From: JAAFIW01 sp031414805
Lineage (GTDB): Bacteria; Pseudomonadota; Gammaproteobacteria; Burkholderiales; Burkholderiaceae_C
Reading direction: 5' to 3'
Assembly: GCA_031414805.1 (NCBI GenBank)
Contig: JANOQJ010000028.1
Coordinates: 1 to 64,000, forward strand
Length of the DNA stretch: 64,000 bases
Shown one piece after another: positions 8,801-17,409 of this stretch (its first letter is position 1; each line of letters begins with the position of its first letter). Below the pieces are notes generated by a model. The model was not told the origin of the DNA. It searched no databases and saw only the letters and a list, made by a program, of their open reading frames with translations. The translations under genes were made by a program, and so were the position numbers.

Positions 8801-11800
8801 ATACCACGGTGACGATGAACTGGACGGCGGAAGTGGCAACGACCGGATGTTTGGCGGTGGGGGTAAAGACATATTAATTGGCGGCGCTGGCAACGACCAA
8901 TTGCACGGCGACAACACGTACAGCTACGAAAACTCTGACGGCAATGTGACCAATTCCCAGTACCACGGCGACGACTATCTAGACGGTGGCGAAGGCACTG
9001 ACTACATGTATGGTGGTGGCGGTGACGATACTTTGTTTGGCGGTAGTAGCAATGACTTCATGTATGGCGACGAATACAGTTTGTATGGCCTGAGTGCGCA
9101 ATACCGTCATGGCAACGACTATATGGATGGCCAGGACGGCGATGATTACATGCTGGGTGGCCAGGGGAATGACATATTGTTAGGTGGTGCTGGAAGTGAT
9201 TTGTTGATGGGCGACGACCCCTACGCCACCATTGCTGGAGATGATTATCTGGATGGGCAGGATGGTGCCGATCAATTAATTGGTCAAGATGGCGCAGATA
9301 TATTGATTGGCGGCGCAGGCGACGATGATCTGAATGCTGGCGATGGTAACGATACGCTGACCGGCGGTGCTGGAAATGATGTTTTGAAAGGTGGCAAAGG
9401 CGCAGATACATATGTATTTGCGCCAGGCGACGGCAAAGACACGATTGTTTATGACCTGAATAGCTCAATTACGGCAGAGCGGGACATATTGCGCCTGGAA
9501 GGCGGGCTGACTGCGGCGAATGTGACGGTCAAGCGCGATTCTGGTACAGCGACCAGCCAGGCCTCACCCGTGGGTGACGATTTGAGAGAGCAACGTGCAG
9601 CCAATAGTGCAGGAGACGATTTGATTATTGTCTCTAACGATGGCGCAGATCAATTAACTATAAAAGGTTTTTTCCTCAATGACGGTGCAACGTCACAGGA
9701 TCAACTGGACGAAGTGCAGTTTTCAGATGGCACCGTATGGAACATAGCGGACATAAAAGCCCAAACGTTAATGTCTACTGCAGGTGACGACCGGCTGTTT
9801 GCTTTTAACGGGGATGACACTTTTGGCGGCGGCCAAGGTAATGACAGTTTATATGGGAGAGCCGGCAACGACACCATTGATGGAGGTGAGGGGAATGATA
9901 TTATTTATGGTGGTGATGTATATCTGATTGGCAGTGGCAATGATGTTTTAACGGGTGGAGATGGAGTAGACAGACTTGACGGAGGCGATGGAAACGATGT
10001 GCTGCACGGTGGGTCGGGCGATGGCGACTGGATGTTTGGAGGCCACGGCTCTGACGTTTATTTATTTGGACGCGGAGATGGTAACGACAGAATTACCAAC
10101 CTTGACTATTACTCAGGCCCCGATCTGGATACCAATAAAAAGGACGTCGTACGATTGACCGCTGGTATTGCACCAACAGATGTGTCGCTTCGCAATGACA
10201 ACGGTAGCTTGATATTGAAAATTATCGGTACCAGCGATGAACTCAGAATCGACGATTGTTTTGTGAGCAGCGAGAGCGCTGTGCAGGAGGTGCAGTTTGC
10301 CGATGGCACCATCTGGACGATTAGCCAGATGAGAGAGTGGGTTTCGCAGCCAACCGACGGGGATGATTTCATTCAGGGCACACCAGGCAACGACGTTTTG
10401 AACGGCGCAGGCGGAAATGACACGCTCAATGGCGATTTGGGTAATGACACTTTAACGGGTGGTACCGGAAACGACACACTCAGCGGGGGTCTGGGCAACG
10501 ATATTCTGTCTGGCCAGGAAGGTGGCGATACCTTGTACGGTGGTGATAACGACGACACGCTGGATGGTGGTACAGATTCCGACTACTTGATGGGTGGTGC
10601 AGGCTCTGATATTTATTTGTTTGGGCGGGGTGATGGCCAGGATATTATCAGCAATGCCTTGGAACGATGGACGATCACCATTGACCCGAATACTGGAAAA
10701 CGCGATGTATTGCAATTCAAGCCTGGCGTGTTGCCGGGCGATGTAACGATTAGCCGTGTAAATGACGCCTTATTGGTCAAAATAAACGGTACCAGCGATC
10801 AGGTTACGGTAGATTTCTTTTTTAATACCGACGGTAGCAGTATGCTGGGCATGAAGCTGGAAGAAATTCGGTTTGTAGATGGCACGGTCTGGGGCGATGC
10901 TGAAATTCAGTTAAGAACAGGTATCCAAATCATCACGGGCACGGCGGGTGCCGATACGCTGACCGGCACAGCTTACGCCGATGAATTGCAAGGCTTGGCA
11001 GGTAATGATGTGCTAGATGGCGGTTTGGGTGCTGACAAATTGGTTGGCGGCGCAGGTGACGATACTTATATGGTGAATGAAGCAGGTGATGTGGTCGTTG
11101 AAGCTTCTAACCAGGGAACTGACCTGGTGATTGCTGGCATCAATTGGACGCTGGCAAATAATACTGAAAACCTCACGCTATCAGGCACAGGCGCTATCAA
11201 TGGAACCGGCAATACTTTGGCCAACGTGTTGACCGGTAACAGTGCCAACAACGTCCTTTCGGGTGCTGCAGGTAATGACACGCTGGACGGCGGTGCGGGC
11301 GCTGATACCTTGCTGGGTGGTGCGGGTAACGACACCTATGTGGTTGACAACGTGGGCGATGTGGTGACGGAAGCGGTGAATGAAGGTACCGATACTGTGC
11401 GGGCCTCTATTACATATGCGCTGACGGCGAATGTCGAAAATTTGACGTTGACGGGCGCATCTGCCATCAACGGTACCGGTAACACCCTTGCCAACACGCT
11501 GACGGGCAATACCGCCGCCAATACGCTGGACGGTGGTGCAGGTGCCGATAAAATGCTGGGGGGTGCGGGTAACGATATTTATGTGGTTGACAATACGGGG
11601 GATGTGATTACCGAGCTTGCAAATGAAGGCTTGGATCTGGTGCAGGCCAGCGTGACTTTTACCCTGGCCGGGAACGTGGAAAACCTGACCTTGACCGGTA
11701 CGGCGGCCATTAATGGAACCGGCAATACATCAGACAACCTGCTGACAGGCAATAGCGCCGTCAATACCTTAAGGGGTAATGCGGGCAACGACACGTTGAA

Positions 11801-12644
11801 TGGTGGCGCGGGGGCGGACATATTGATCGGTGGCGCTGGAAATGACACCTATGTGGTCGATAACACGGGCGATGTGGTCACTGAGAATGCCAACGAAGGT
11901 ACCGATACGGTTCAATCTAGCGTGACGTACATGCTGGCTGCAAACGTAGAAAACCTGGTGCTGACAGGGACTGCTGCCATCAACGGCACTGGCAACACGC
12001 TGAACAACACCTTGACGGGTAATTCGGGCAACAACACCCTCACGGCCGGTACCGGTAACGACACCTTGTCTGGCGGCGCTGGCAATGACACGTTGAAAGG
12101 TGAGGCGGGCAACGACACGCTGGACGGCGGTGCGGGTACTGACAGCTTGAATGGCGCCGTCGGAAACGACACCTATTCGTTTGGCCGTGGCGACGGGCAA
12201 GACACGGTGGTGGACAGCGACACAACTGCCGGCAACGTGGACAAGGTGGTGTTCAAGGCGGGCGTGGCGGTAGCAGATGTGGTGTTGTCGCGCAGTGGAA
12301 ACAACCTGGTCTTGAAGATCAACGGAACGACCGATCAGATAACGTTGAGCAACTACTACGCCACCGCCACGTTCAACAGCGAGCAGATTGAGCAGATCAC
12401 GTTTACAGACAGCCCCACTACGGTGTGGAGCGTGGCAGATGTGAAGGCGAGAACGCCGGTGAGTGCAACGCTCAGGGAGCAGCTAACTTGGGACTCTTTG
12501 GCGTATGCGGTCGCCAACGAGCAAGCCGATGACTGGTTTCAGAGCACCAGCCCCAGCGAACCGCAATCTGTTGAGCCTCACGATTTCAATTTATCGCTGG
12601 TGGGTGTGATGCCTGAGGTGGCGCCTGGTGGGCTGTGGTTATGA
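5877..12644 (+). CDS. Giant RTX lipase/phospholipase-like exoprotein (2255 aa)
   Basis: The N-terminal 400 residues form an alpha/beta-hydrolase with the nucleophile motif GTSLGG (Ser about 199), typical of RTX lipases acting on membrane lipids outside the cell. A linker (about 400-530) leads into many GGxGxD nonapeptides, clustered at about 540-590, 730-780, 850-1190, 1300-1390, 1500-1570 and 1690-2120. Four longer repeats of 82-90 residues (GNDTYVVDN...GDVVTE...ENLTLTG) occupy about 1720-2070. The last 60 residues are poor in glycine and acidic, as expected for an uncleaved type I secretion signal. No secretion ABC transporter is in the window. AAAGGGA precedes ATG 5877. This is the only intact member of the local three-gene family. 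Confidence 0.9.
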   Translation: MTTAQKLLDLAEIGHLAYGQYEKPGKIVQDRNILPDLNGRSPFAQAQIDKIGVRFEIAIPTYNDIAAPGGSGTGFDATVLRGVQSDNNGQLYISIRGTKQPEDFSSSAMIAGRGAAFDQIVAMYNWWMRVGTAAGSNVAQYTIQISTTQSASTLYSQSSGSTNTIYYDLVRVADTTATGEVAQLLASDPDLKIDVVGTSLGGHLAMAFNGLFGGQVGQAAAFNSPGFSAASGVSNLFSMLGGTRPVPGSANVLNIISDEANNAGSSLEIIAGLHSVPGQRIDIPIENQFGSNVPDPSSPQYNHDQRQVDDSLALYSIFQKLQPDLSIQTYRTLVKAASNGHTASFENLVNSLESAFGLPKSSLTASNAGREGLYIAFNSISQALDTTPLSQLMGQLLIRPSTADLRANARNDFGAILALEQLSPFYASGKDATANTALAAFWQTTRPADYAAWLADRSATPTTYTDNWIADRATLLGLLVDRNTKDIGNSLLIQGRTNIDYTDIDSQQTVSVRLGVPNSGTVIGKVLFGSNDPGRVETLTGSGVADRLYGGAGVDTLDGKGGNDYLEGGSGGDVLIGGEGNDILVGGSGNDVYSFTGTLFGNDTITDSDRQGSIQISGSAITSAVKVQDNLWESADKTLIFVRVPAGANAAGQTTYDLIIGQRTTPGGTQINGTITVTNWQDGDLGLTLGTSTIPKPNLGFSVVGSFGDSQHYRFDPTVQLPGLQIDAGTGNDLIGGSTKAETLIGGDGNDFLAGGGGADVLLGGAGYDWLVADVQATGNGGLNAGGQLNTPPSGFETASIFSAAFTGTDSAFQGYNWASYVNDNARVSVPTGTSQSGDTSGVYLNGGSGSDMLWGSAGNDILEGGEGDYLDALNGGWGDDLLLGGEGSDALDGDATYWGRIDVTRYGQDRLYGGRGNDVLFGGGNNDLLFGDEGDDLLDADGSVVQANLLNFWGGGTGNDRILTTGGGLTPPPQYHGDDELDGGSGNDRMFGGGGKDILIGGAGNDQLHGDNTYSYENSDGNVTNSQYHGDDYLDGGEGTDYMYGGGGDDTLFGGSSNDFMYGDEYSLYGLSAQYRHGNDYMDGQDGDDYMLGGQGNDILLGGAGSDLLMGDDPYATIAGDDYLDGQDGADQLIGQDGADILIGGAGDDDLNAGDGNDTLTGGAGNDVLKGGKGADTYVFAPGDGKDTIVYDLNSSITAERDILRLEGGLTAANVTVKRDSGTATSQASPVGDDLREQRAANSAGDDLIIVSNDGADQLTIKGFFLNDGATSQDQLDEVQFSDGTVWNIADIKAQTLMSTAGDDRLFAFNGDDTFGGGQGNDSLYGRAGNDTIDGGEGNDIIYGGDVYLIGSGNDVLTGGDGVDRLDGGDGNDVLHGGSGDGDWMFGGHGSDVYLFGRGDGNDRITNLDYYSGPDLDTNKKDVVRLTAGIAPTDVSLRNDNGSLILKIIGTSDELRIDDCFVSSESAVQEVQFADGTIWTISQMREWVSQPTDGDDFIQGTPGNDVLNGAGGNDTLNGDLGNDTLTGGTGNDTLSGGLGNDILSGQEGGDTLYGGDNDDTLDGGTDSDYLMGGAGSDIYLFGRGDGQDIISNALERWTITIDPNTGKRDVLQFKPGVLPGDVTISRVNDALLVKINGTSDQVTVDFFFNTDGSSMLGMKLEEIRFVDGTVWGDAEIQLRTGIQIITGTAGADTLTGTAYADELQGLAGNDVLDGGLGADKLVGGAGDDTYMVNEAGDVVVEASNQGTDLVIAGINWTLANNTENLTLSGTGAINGTGNTLANVLTGNSANNVLSGAAGNDTLDGGAGADTLLGGAGNDTYVVDNVGDVVTEAVNEGTDTVRASITYALTANVENLTLTGASAINGTGNTLANTLTGNTAANTLDGGAGADKMLGGAGNDIYVVDNTGDVITELANEGLDLVQASVTFTLAGNVENLTLTGTAAINGTGNTSDNLLTGNSAVNTLRGNAGNDTLNGGAGADILIGGAGNDTYVVDNTGDVVTENANEGTDTVQSSVTYMLAANVENLVLTGTAAINGTGNTLNNTLTGNSGNNTLTAGTGNDTLSGGAGNDTLKGEAGNDTLDGGAGTDSLNGAVGNDTYSFGRGDGQDTVVDSDTTAGNVDKVVFKAGVAVADVVLSRSGNNLVLKINGTTDQITLSNYYATATFNSEQIEQITFTDSPTTVWSVADVKARTPVSATLREQLTWDSLAYAVANEQADDWFQSTSPSEPQSVEPHDFNLSLVGVMPEVAPGGLWL
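10930..12150 (+). repeat. Four long tandem repeats inside the RTX lipase gene
   Basis: Units begin near 11044, 11314, 11557 and 11828 with related GGTGCGGGTAACGACACCTA blocks. Spacing alternates between about 270 and 246 bases (90 or 82 residues). They encode successive beta-roll modules containing ENLTLTG and NGTGNTL. This is a protein-coding repeat, not a CRISPR or satellite array. Confidence 0.8.
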
Positions 12645-12651
12645 GTCAAAC

Positions 12652-12708
12652 AGGCCAACAGCCCTTATAGATATTGCTCAGGCAGCTATCAATTAAGAAG
12701 CAAATAGC
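12652..12708 (-). repeat. Short interspersed repeat, copy 3 (inverted)
   Basis: On the minus strand it reads GATAGCTGCCTGAGCAATAT then CTATAAGGGC, the same family as copies 4 and 5. It fills the whole gap between the convergent RTX lipase and glnD. Confidence 0.75.
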
Positions 12709-12712
12709 CTGG

Positions 12713-15313
12713 TTACCCCAACGCCTCCAGCAACTCCGTCTCAATCGCAATCTGTTTGCGGTTGTGCTGCAGCTCTGGCCCATCAATCAGGAATGTGTCT
12801 TCCACCCGCTCGCCCAGGGTGGTGACTTTGGCCAGTTGCAGGTTGAGTTTGTGGCGGGCGAGCACGCGGGCCACGCTGTACAGCAGGCCTACGCGGTCGC
12901 TGGCGGAGATGGACAGGAGCCAGCGCTGGGCTTTTTCGTCGGGGCGCAGGTCGATGCGGGGGGCGATGGGGAAGCTTTTCACGCGGCGCGAGATGCGGCC
13001 GCGGCTTTGCAGGCTGGCGGGCTCGGGCAGAGGGCCGGGGCTCTCCAAGGTGTTGTCCAGATCGACCTCGATCATGCTGATCAGCTCGCGGTCGTGCTCG
13101 GGCATGAGCGCGTTGACCACCTGGAAGGTGTCCAGCGCGTAGCCGTTGTTGGCGGTGTGAACCTTGGCATCCAGAATCGAAAAACCGTGCTGGTCAAAAA
13201 AGCCGCAGATGCGGGCAAACAGGTCGGGCTGGTCGGGCGTGTAGACCACCACCTGCAGGCCTTCGCCCACGGGCGACAGGCGGGCCCGCACGATGGCTTG
13301 TGCTTTGCCTGTGTGCCTGGAGAGAACCCGCGTGTGCCAGGCAATGTCGCCTGCGTCGTGGCGCATGAAGTAGCGCACATCCAGTGTGTTCCACAGCGGC
13401 AAATGCGCCTCAAAGGGCAGGGCGTGCAGCGCCAGCAACACCAGGGCTTCGCGTTTGGTGGCTTCCACCTCGGCGTCGGGGTCGGGCGCACGGCCACCGA
13501 GGTAGCGCAGGGTGTAGCGGTACAGGTCTTCCAGCAGCTTGCCTTTCCAGGCGTTCCAGACCTTGGGGCTGGTGCCGCGAATGTCGGCCACGGTCAGCAG
13601 GTACAGCGCCGTCAGGTAGCGCTCGTTGCCCACGCGTTTAGCGAAGGCGGCAATTACCTCGGGGTCGCTCAGGTCTTCTTTTTGTGCAATGCGGCTCATG
13701 CTCAGGTGCTCGTGCACCAGAAATTCGATCAGCTGGGTGTCGTCGCGTGCAATGGCATGTTGGCGGCAAAACGTGCGCACATCGCGCGCGCCCAGCTCGG
13801 AATGGTCACCGCCCCGGCCTTTGGCAATGTCGTGAAACAGCGCGGCCACCACCAGCACCCAGGGCTTGTCCCAGCCGGCGGCCAGTTGCGAACAAAACGG
13901 GTACTCGTGCGCGTGCTCGGCAATGAAGAATCGGCGCACATTGCGCAGCACCATCAAGATGTGCTGGTCTACGGTGTAGACGTGAAACAGGTCGTGCTGC
14001 ATTTGCCCCACGATCTTGCGAAAAACCCACAGGTAGCGCCCCAGCACCGAGGTCTGGTTCATCAGCCGCATGGCGTGGGTGATGCCCGATCCTTGGTGCA
14101 GCATGGCACTGAAGGTGGCGCGGTTCACCGGGTCACGGCGAAACTTGCCATCCATCAGGCCCCGGGCGTTGTACAGCGCGCGCAGGGTGCGGGCCGACAG
14201 GCCTTTAATGCCCACCGTGGTCTGGTAGAGCAAAAAGGTTTCCAGGATGGCGTGGGGGTGCTGGGCGTACAGGTCGTCACGCGCCACTTCCAGCATACCG
14301 GCCTTGTCGAAAAAGCGTTCGTTGATGGGGCGCAGCTCGTGGGTGCTGGGGTTCAGCCGCTCTTCAATATTGAGCAGCAAAATCTGGTTGAGCTGGGTAA
14401 CGGCTTTGGCTGCCCAGTAGTAGTGCTTCATGAGCGCTTCGCTGGCCCTGACCAGACTTTTGCCATCGTGCCCGCCTGTTGATACGTAGCCAAACGTTTC
14501 GGCAACCGCGGTTTGCAAATCAAACACCAGCCGGTCCTCGCGCCGCTGCGCCGTCAGGTGCAGGCGCGCACGAATCAGGCTGAGCAGGGCCTCATTGCGC
14601 TTGATCTGCTTGACCTCCAGCGCCGTGGCCAGCCCCTTGCGGGCCAGTTCGTCCCAGCTTTTGCCCAGCCCGGCAGCTTTGGCCACCCACAGCACCACCT
14701 GCAAGTCACGCAGGCCGCCGGGGCTTTCCTTGCAGTTAGGTTCCAGCGCGTAGGGGGTGTTTTCAAACTTGTTGTGGCGCTGGCGCAGTTCCAGCGTTTT
14801 GGCCACGAAGAAAGCTTTGGCGTCCACGCCCGCGTTGAAACCGGTTTGAAACTGCTTGTACAGCGCCTTGTTGCCCGTGACCAGGCGTGATTCCAGCAGC
14901 GAGGTTTGAATGGTGATGTCGGCAGCCGCCTCCGCCACGCAATCGGCCAGCGTACGCACGCTGGAGCCGATTTCCAGCCCCGCGTCCCAACAACTGCTGA
15001 TGAAGGCTTCGAGTTTTTGTTGCAGTGCCGGATCAGACTCGGGCTGCGTCTCGTCGGGCATGAGCAGCAACACGTCTACATCGGAGTGCGGAAACAGCTC
15101 CCCGCGCCCGTAACCACCCACGCCCACCAACGCGAAGCGCTTGGGCATGTCCGCGCGCAGCCACAGGGCAGCGAGGGTGTCGTCTGCCAACGCAGCCAGC
15201 GCCTGCAAGCTGCTTCGAATGCCGCGTGTGGACGTGCCGCTGGTTTGAACCGCGGCGAACAGTTGCGCGGTACGGGCTTTGTGAGCCTGGCGAAGGGTTG
15301 GGATGTCGGTCAT
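12713..15313 (-). CDS. glnD: Bifunctional [protein-PII] uridylyltransferase / uridylyl-removing enzyme
   Basis: 866 residues, the usual length of GlnD. It senses glutamine and uridylylates or deuridylylates PII (GlnB/GlnK), controlling glutamine synthetase and Ntr regulation in the cytoplasm. The nucleotidyltransferase motif GGYGRGELFPHSDVDVLLL lies at about 68-86. The HD hydrolase signature LFHDIAKGRGGDHSELG lies at about 490-505. Two ACT glutamine-binding domains occupy roughly 690-860. The start at MTDIPTLRQ fits the family N-terminus. It is transcribed toward the RTX cluster. The 144-base gap to map holds one interspersed repeat. Long open frames on the opposite strand are a GC-bias effect. 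Confidence 0.97.
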   Translation of the reverse strand: MTDIPTLRQAHKARTAQLFAAVQTSGTSTRGIRSSLQALAALADDTLAALWLRADMPKRFALVGVGGYGRGELFPHSDVDVLLLMPDETQPESDPALQQKLEAFISSCWDAGLEIGSSVRTLADCVAEAAADITIQTSLLESRLVTGNKALYKQFQTGFNAGVDAKAFFVAKTLELRQRHNKFENTPYALEPNCKESPGGLRDLQVVLWVAKAAGLGKSWDELARKGLATALEVKQIKRNEALLSLIRARLHLTAQRREDRLVFDLQTAVAETFGYVSTGGHDGKSLVRASEALMKHYYWAAKAVTQLNQILLLNIEERLNPSTHELRPINERFFDKAGMLEVARDDLYAQHPHAILETFLLYQTTVGIKGLSARTLRALYNARGLMDGKFRRDPVNRATFSAMLHQGSGITHAMRLMNQTSVLGRYLWVFRKIVGQMQHDLFHVYTVDQHILMVLRNVRRFFIAEHAHEYPFCSQLAAGWDKPWVLVVAALFHDIAKGRGGDHSELGARDVRTFCRQHAIARDDTQLIEFLVHEHLSMSRIAQKEDLSDPEVIAAFAKRVGNERYLTALYLLTVADIRGTSPKVWNAWKGKLLEDLYRYTLRYLGGRAPDPDAEVEATKREALVLLALHALPFEAHLPLWNTLDVRYFMRHDAGDIAWHTRVLSRHTGKAQAIVRARLSPVGEGLQVVVYTPDQPDLFARICGFFDQHGFSILDAKVHTANNGYALDTFQVVNALMPEHDRELISMIEVDLDNTLESPGPLPEPASLQSRGRISRRVKSFPIAPRIDLRPDEKAQRWLLSISASDRVGLLYSVARVLARHKLNLQLAKVTTLGERVEDTFLIDGPELQHNRKQIAIETELLEALG

Positions 15314-15355
15314 ACCGAGGTGGAGGTTAGTAGACCGAGGGCTTGTTTATGGATG

Positions 15356-15412
15356 TTTTTGGGCAATAGCCCTTGTGGATACTGCTCAAGCAGCTATCAA
15401 ATTAATAGTGAT
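15356..15412 (-). repeat. Short interspersed repeat, copy 4 (inverted)
   Basis: On the minus strand it reads GATAGCTGCTTGAGCAGTAT then CCACAAGGGC. It is nearly identical to copy 5 at 18299 and lies between map and glnD. Confidence 0.75.
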
Positions 15413-15457
15413 CTAGTCATCCAGGCGACGCGAAGTCATGGCGCAGAGCGCAGCCAC

Positions 15458-16261
15458 TCATGCACCCACAAACGCAGGCGGCTTGGGCGAACCCGCCGAC
15501 AGCGTGAGCACTTCGTAGCCGCTCTCTGTGACCAGCACCGTGTGCTCCCATTGCGCGGACAGCGAATGGTCTTTGGTGACGATGGTCCAGCCGTCGGAGC
15601 CGAATTCCTTGATGTCGCGTCGGCCGGCGTTGATCATGGGTTCGATGGTGAAGGTCATGCCGGGTTTCAGTTCTTCCAGGGTGCCGGGCTTGCCGTAGTG
15701 CAGCACCTGCGGTTCTTCGTGAAATTTCTGGCCGATGCCGTGGCCGCAGAACTCGCGCACGATGGAAAAACCCTGGCCCTCGGCAAAGCGCTGAATGGCA
15801 AAGCCAATGTCGCCCAGCCGCACGCCGGGTTTCACCCGCGCAATGCCGTGCCACATGGCGTCAAAGGTGAGGGCGCACAGGCGTTTGGCTTGAATCGACA
15901 CCTCACCGACAATGAACATGCGACTGGTGTCGCCGAACCAGCCGTCCTTGATCACGGTCACGTCCACATTCACGATGTCGCCCTTTTTCAGGGGCTTGTC
16001 GTTCGGAATGCCGTGACACACCACATGGTTGACCGAGGTGCACAGCGACTTGGGGTAGGGCGGGTAGCCCTGCGGCTGGTAGCCCAGCGTGGCCGACGTG
16101 CTGCCCTGCAGCTTCATGAAATCAGCCGCCAGCTGGTCGATCTGGTTGGTGGTGATGCCGGGTTGAATGTGTGGGGTGATGTGATCCAGCACCTCGGAGG
16201 CCAAGCGGCCCGCAATGCGCATGCCTTGCACGCCTTGTTCGTCTTTGTAGGTAATCGTCAT
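15458..16261 (-). CDS. map: Methionine aminopeptidase, type I
   Basis: 267 residues. It removes the initiator methionine from nascent proteins in the cytoplasm using a dinuclear metal centre. The expected metal and catalytic residues are visible: His in VCHGIPND (about 82), Asp in VNVDVT (about 100) and GDTSRMF (about 111), His in GHGIGQKFHE (about 174), Glu in FTIEPMI (about 207) and Glu in QWEHTV (about 238). The start MTITYKDEQG is standard for beta-proteobacterial Map1. It lies upstream of glnD on the same strand and diverges from trhO with a short gap. The usual rpsB/tsf neighbours are not here. Confidence 0.97.
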   Translation of the reverse strand: MTITYKDEQGVQGMRIAGRLASEVLDHITPHIQPGITTNQIDQLAADFMKLQGSTSATLGYQPQGYPPYPKSLCTSVNHVVCHGIPNDKPLKKGDIVNVDVTVIKDGWFGDTSRMFIVGEVSIQAKRLCALTFDAMWHGIARVKPGVRLGDIGFAIQRFAEGQGFSIVREFCGHGIGQKFHEEPQVLHYGKPGTLEELKPGMTFTIEPMINAGRRDIKEFGSDGWTIVTKDHSLSAQWEHTVLVTESGYEVLTLSAGSPKPPAFVGA

Positions 16262-16381
16262 AGAGGGATTATCCCGCGAGGGCTGGCCTGTTGCATGCGT
16301 GGGAAAATTCGGCCCCCTGATCTTCTTGCCTTAACTTTCTACCTTAACTTTCCAACTTATCTTTAAGTGGCGAATCCATCC

Positions 16382-17236
16382 ATGACAGAGCCAGCCGCCG
16401 ATACCGAGACCGACACCCCGTTGTTGCACACCGCGTTCTACAAATTCGTTCATCTGGCCCAGCCGGACCGCGTGGTGGAGTTGTTGCGAGAGTTGACCGC
16501 GCAGCACGGTGCGGCCCTGACGGGCAGCATCCTGATCGCGCCCGAGGGCATCAACGGCATGCTGGCGGGCAGCGCGCCGGTGCTGGACGCCATTGAGCAC
16601 ACGCTGGTGGCCGACCCGCGCCTGGACGGCTACTTTGCGGGCATGGTGTTCAAGCGCAGCGAGTGCAAAACCGCGCCGTTTTTCAAGATGAAAGTGCATT
16701 TGAAGGCCGAGATCGTGCCGCTGGGCATTGCAGGTGTGGATGCCACGCAGACCGGCATCAACGTGAGCCCCCAGGCGTGGCGCGAGCTGATTGCGCAGCC
16801 CGATGTGGTGGTGCTGGACAACCGCAACAGCTTTGAATACCGCCTGGGGCACTTTGCCAACGCGGTCGACCCGGTGGTGGCCAACTTTCGAGACTTTCCC
16901 AATTACGTACTGGCGCACATTGATGAGTGGAAAGCGCAAGGCAAACGGGTGGCCATGTATTGCACGGGCGGCATCCGCTGCGAAAAAACCAGCGCGTGGA
17001 TGCGCGACATGGAGGTGCCGGTGTATCAGCTGGAAGGCGGCATCCTGAATTACTTCAAGGAAATGCCCGACGCGCAGAAAGACTGGAGTGGTGAGTGCTT
17101 TGTGTTTGACAACCGGGTGGCGCTGGACACCAAACTGCAGGAGACGCCCACCGAGCTGGACGCGGTATACACCGGCGATCTGGATGCTGCGTGGCGGCTG
17201 GCCAGGGCTAGAAGGCTGGCGCGTGGTGGGGCTTGA
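16382..17236 (+). CDS. trhO: tRNA uridine-34 hydroxylase (rhodanese-family)
   Basis: 284 residues from ATG 16382; GTG 16367 is an alternative five codons upstream, and neither has a strong ribosome site. The N-terminal UPF0176 domain (about 15-105) precedes a rhodanese domain (about 125-215) with the active-site loop YCTGGIRCEK (Cys about 194 and 200). TrhO enzymes hydroxylate U34 of certain tRNAs during 5-alkoxyuridine formation in an oxygen-dependent way. The C-terminus is short and lacks the extra Cys-rich tail of some homologues. It stands alone, divergent from map. Confidence 0.93.
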   Translation: MTEPAADTETDTPLLHTAFYKFVHLAQPDRVVELLRELTAQHGAALTGSILIAPEGINGMLAGSAPVLDAIEHTLVADPRLDGYFAGMVFKRSECKTAPFFKMKVHLKAEIVPLGIAGVDATQTGINVSPQAWRELIAQPDVVVLDNRNSFEYRLGHFANAVDPVVANFRDFPNYVLAHIDEWKAQGKRVAMYCTGGIRCEKTSAWMRDMEVPVYQLEGGILNYFKEMPDAQKDWSGECFVFDNRVALDTKLQETPTELDAVYTGDLDAAWRLARARRLARGGA

Positions 17237-17238
17237 GG

Positions 17239-17372
17239 TTCCCGTTCGCCCTGAGGTATCGAAGGGCTCGCGAGTGTTTTTGGGTTCACCGAAGGACAAC
17301 TCGCAAGACATGTTCCCGTTCGCCCTGAGGTATCGAAGGGCTCGCGAGGCTTCGATACCTCAGCCCGAACGG
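17239..17372. repeat. Two direct and one inverted copies of a host intergenic repeat forming a hairpin
   Basis: CCCGTTCGCCCTGAGGTATC followed by GAAGGGCTCGCGAG occurs at about 17241 and again at about 17313. An inverted copy (CTTCGATACCTCAG then CCCGAACGGG) follows at about 17348-17371. The second and third pair into a long hairpin after trhO, which may end transcription or stabilise the 3' end. The sequence resembles the widespread proteobacterial repeat built on TTCGACAGGCTCAGG-like cores. Confidence 0.75.
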
Positions 17373-17409
17373 GAAATTCATTCCGGATAAGTAGTGCCTC
17401 ACCCCGATC

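Noticed and set aside
8600..12200. Possible CRISPR array because of many short regular repeats
   Set aside because: Repeats are GGxGxD codons in one long frame with no unique spacers of constant length.
12674..14482. 602-codon open frame opposite glnD
   Set aside because: It is the GC-rich antisense reading of glnD, which has all family motifs; no ribosome site and no recognisable protein.
14906..16366. 486-codon open frame opposite glnD and map
   Set aside because: Spans two real minus-strand genes in antisense; composition is typical of third-position GC shadows.
16331..17311. 326-codon minus-strand frame over trhO
   Set aside because: Antisense shadow of trhO; His/Gln/Val-rich sequence with no domains.
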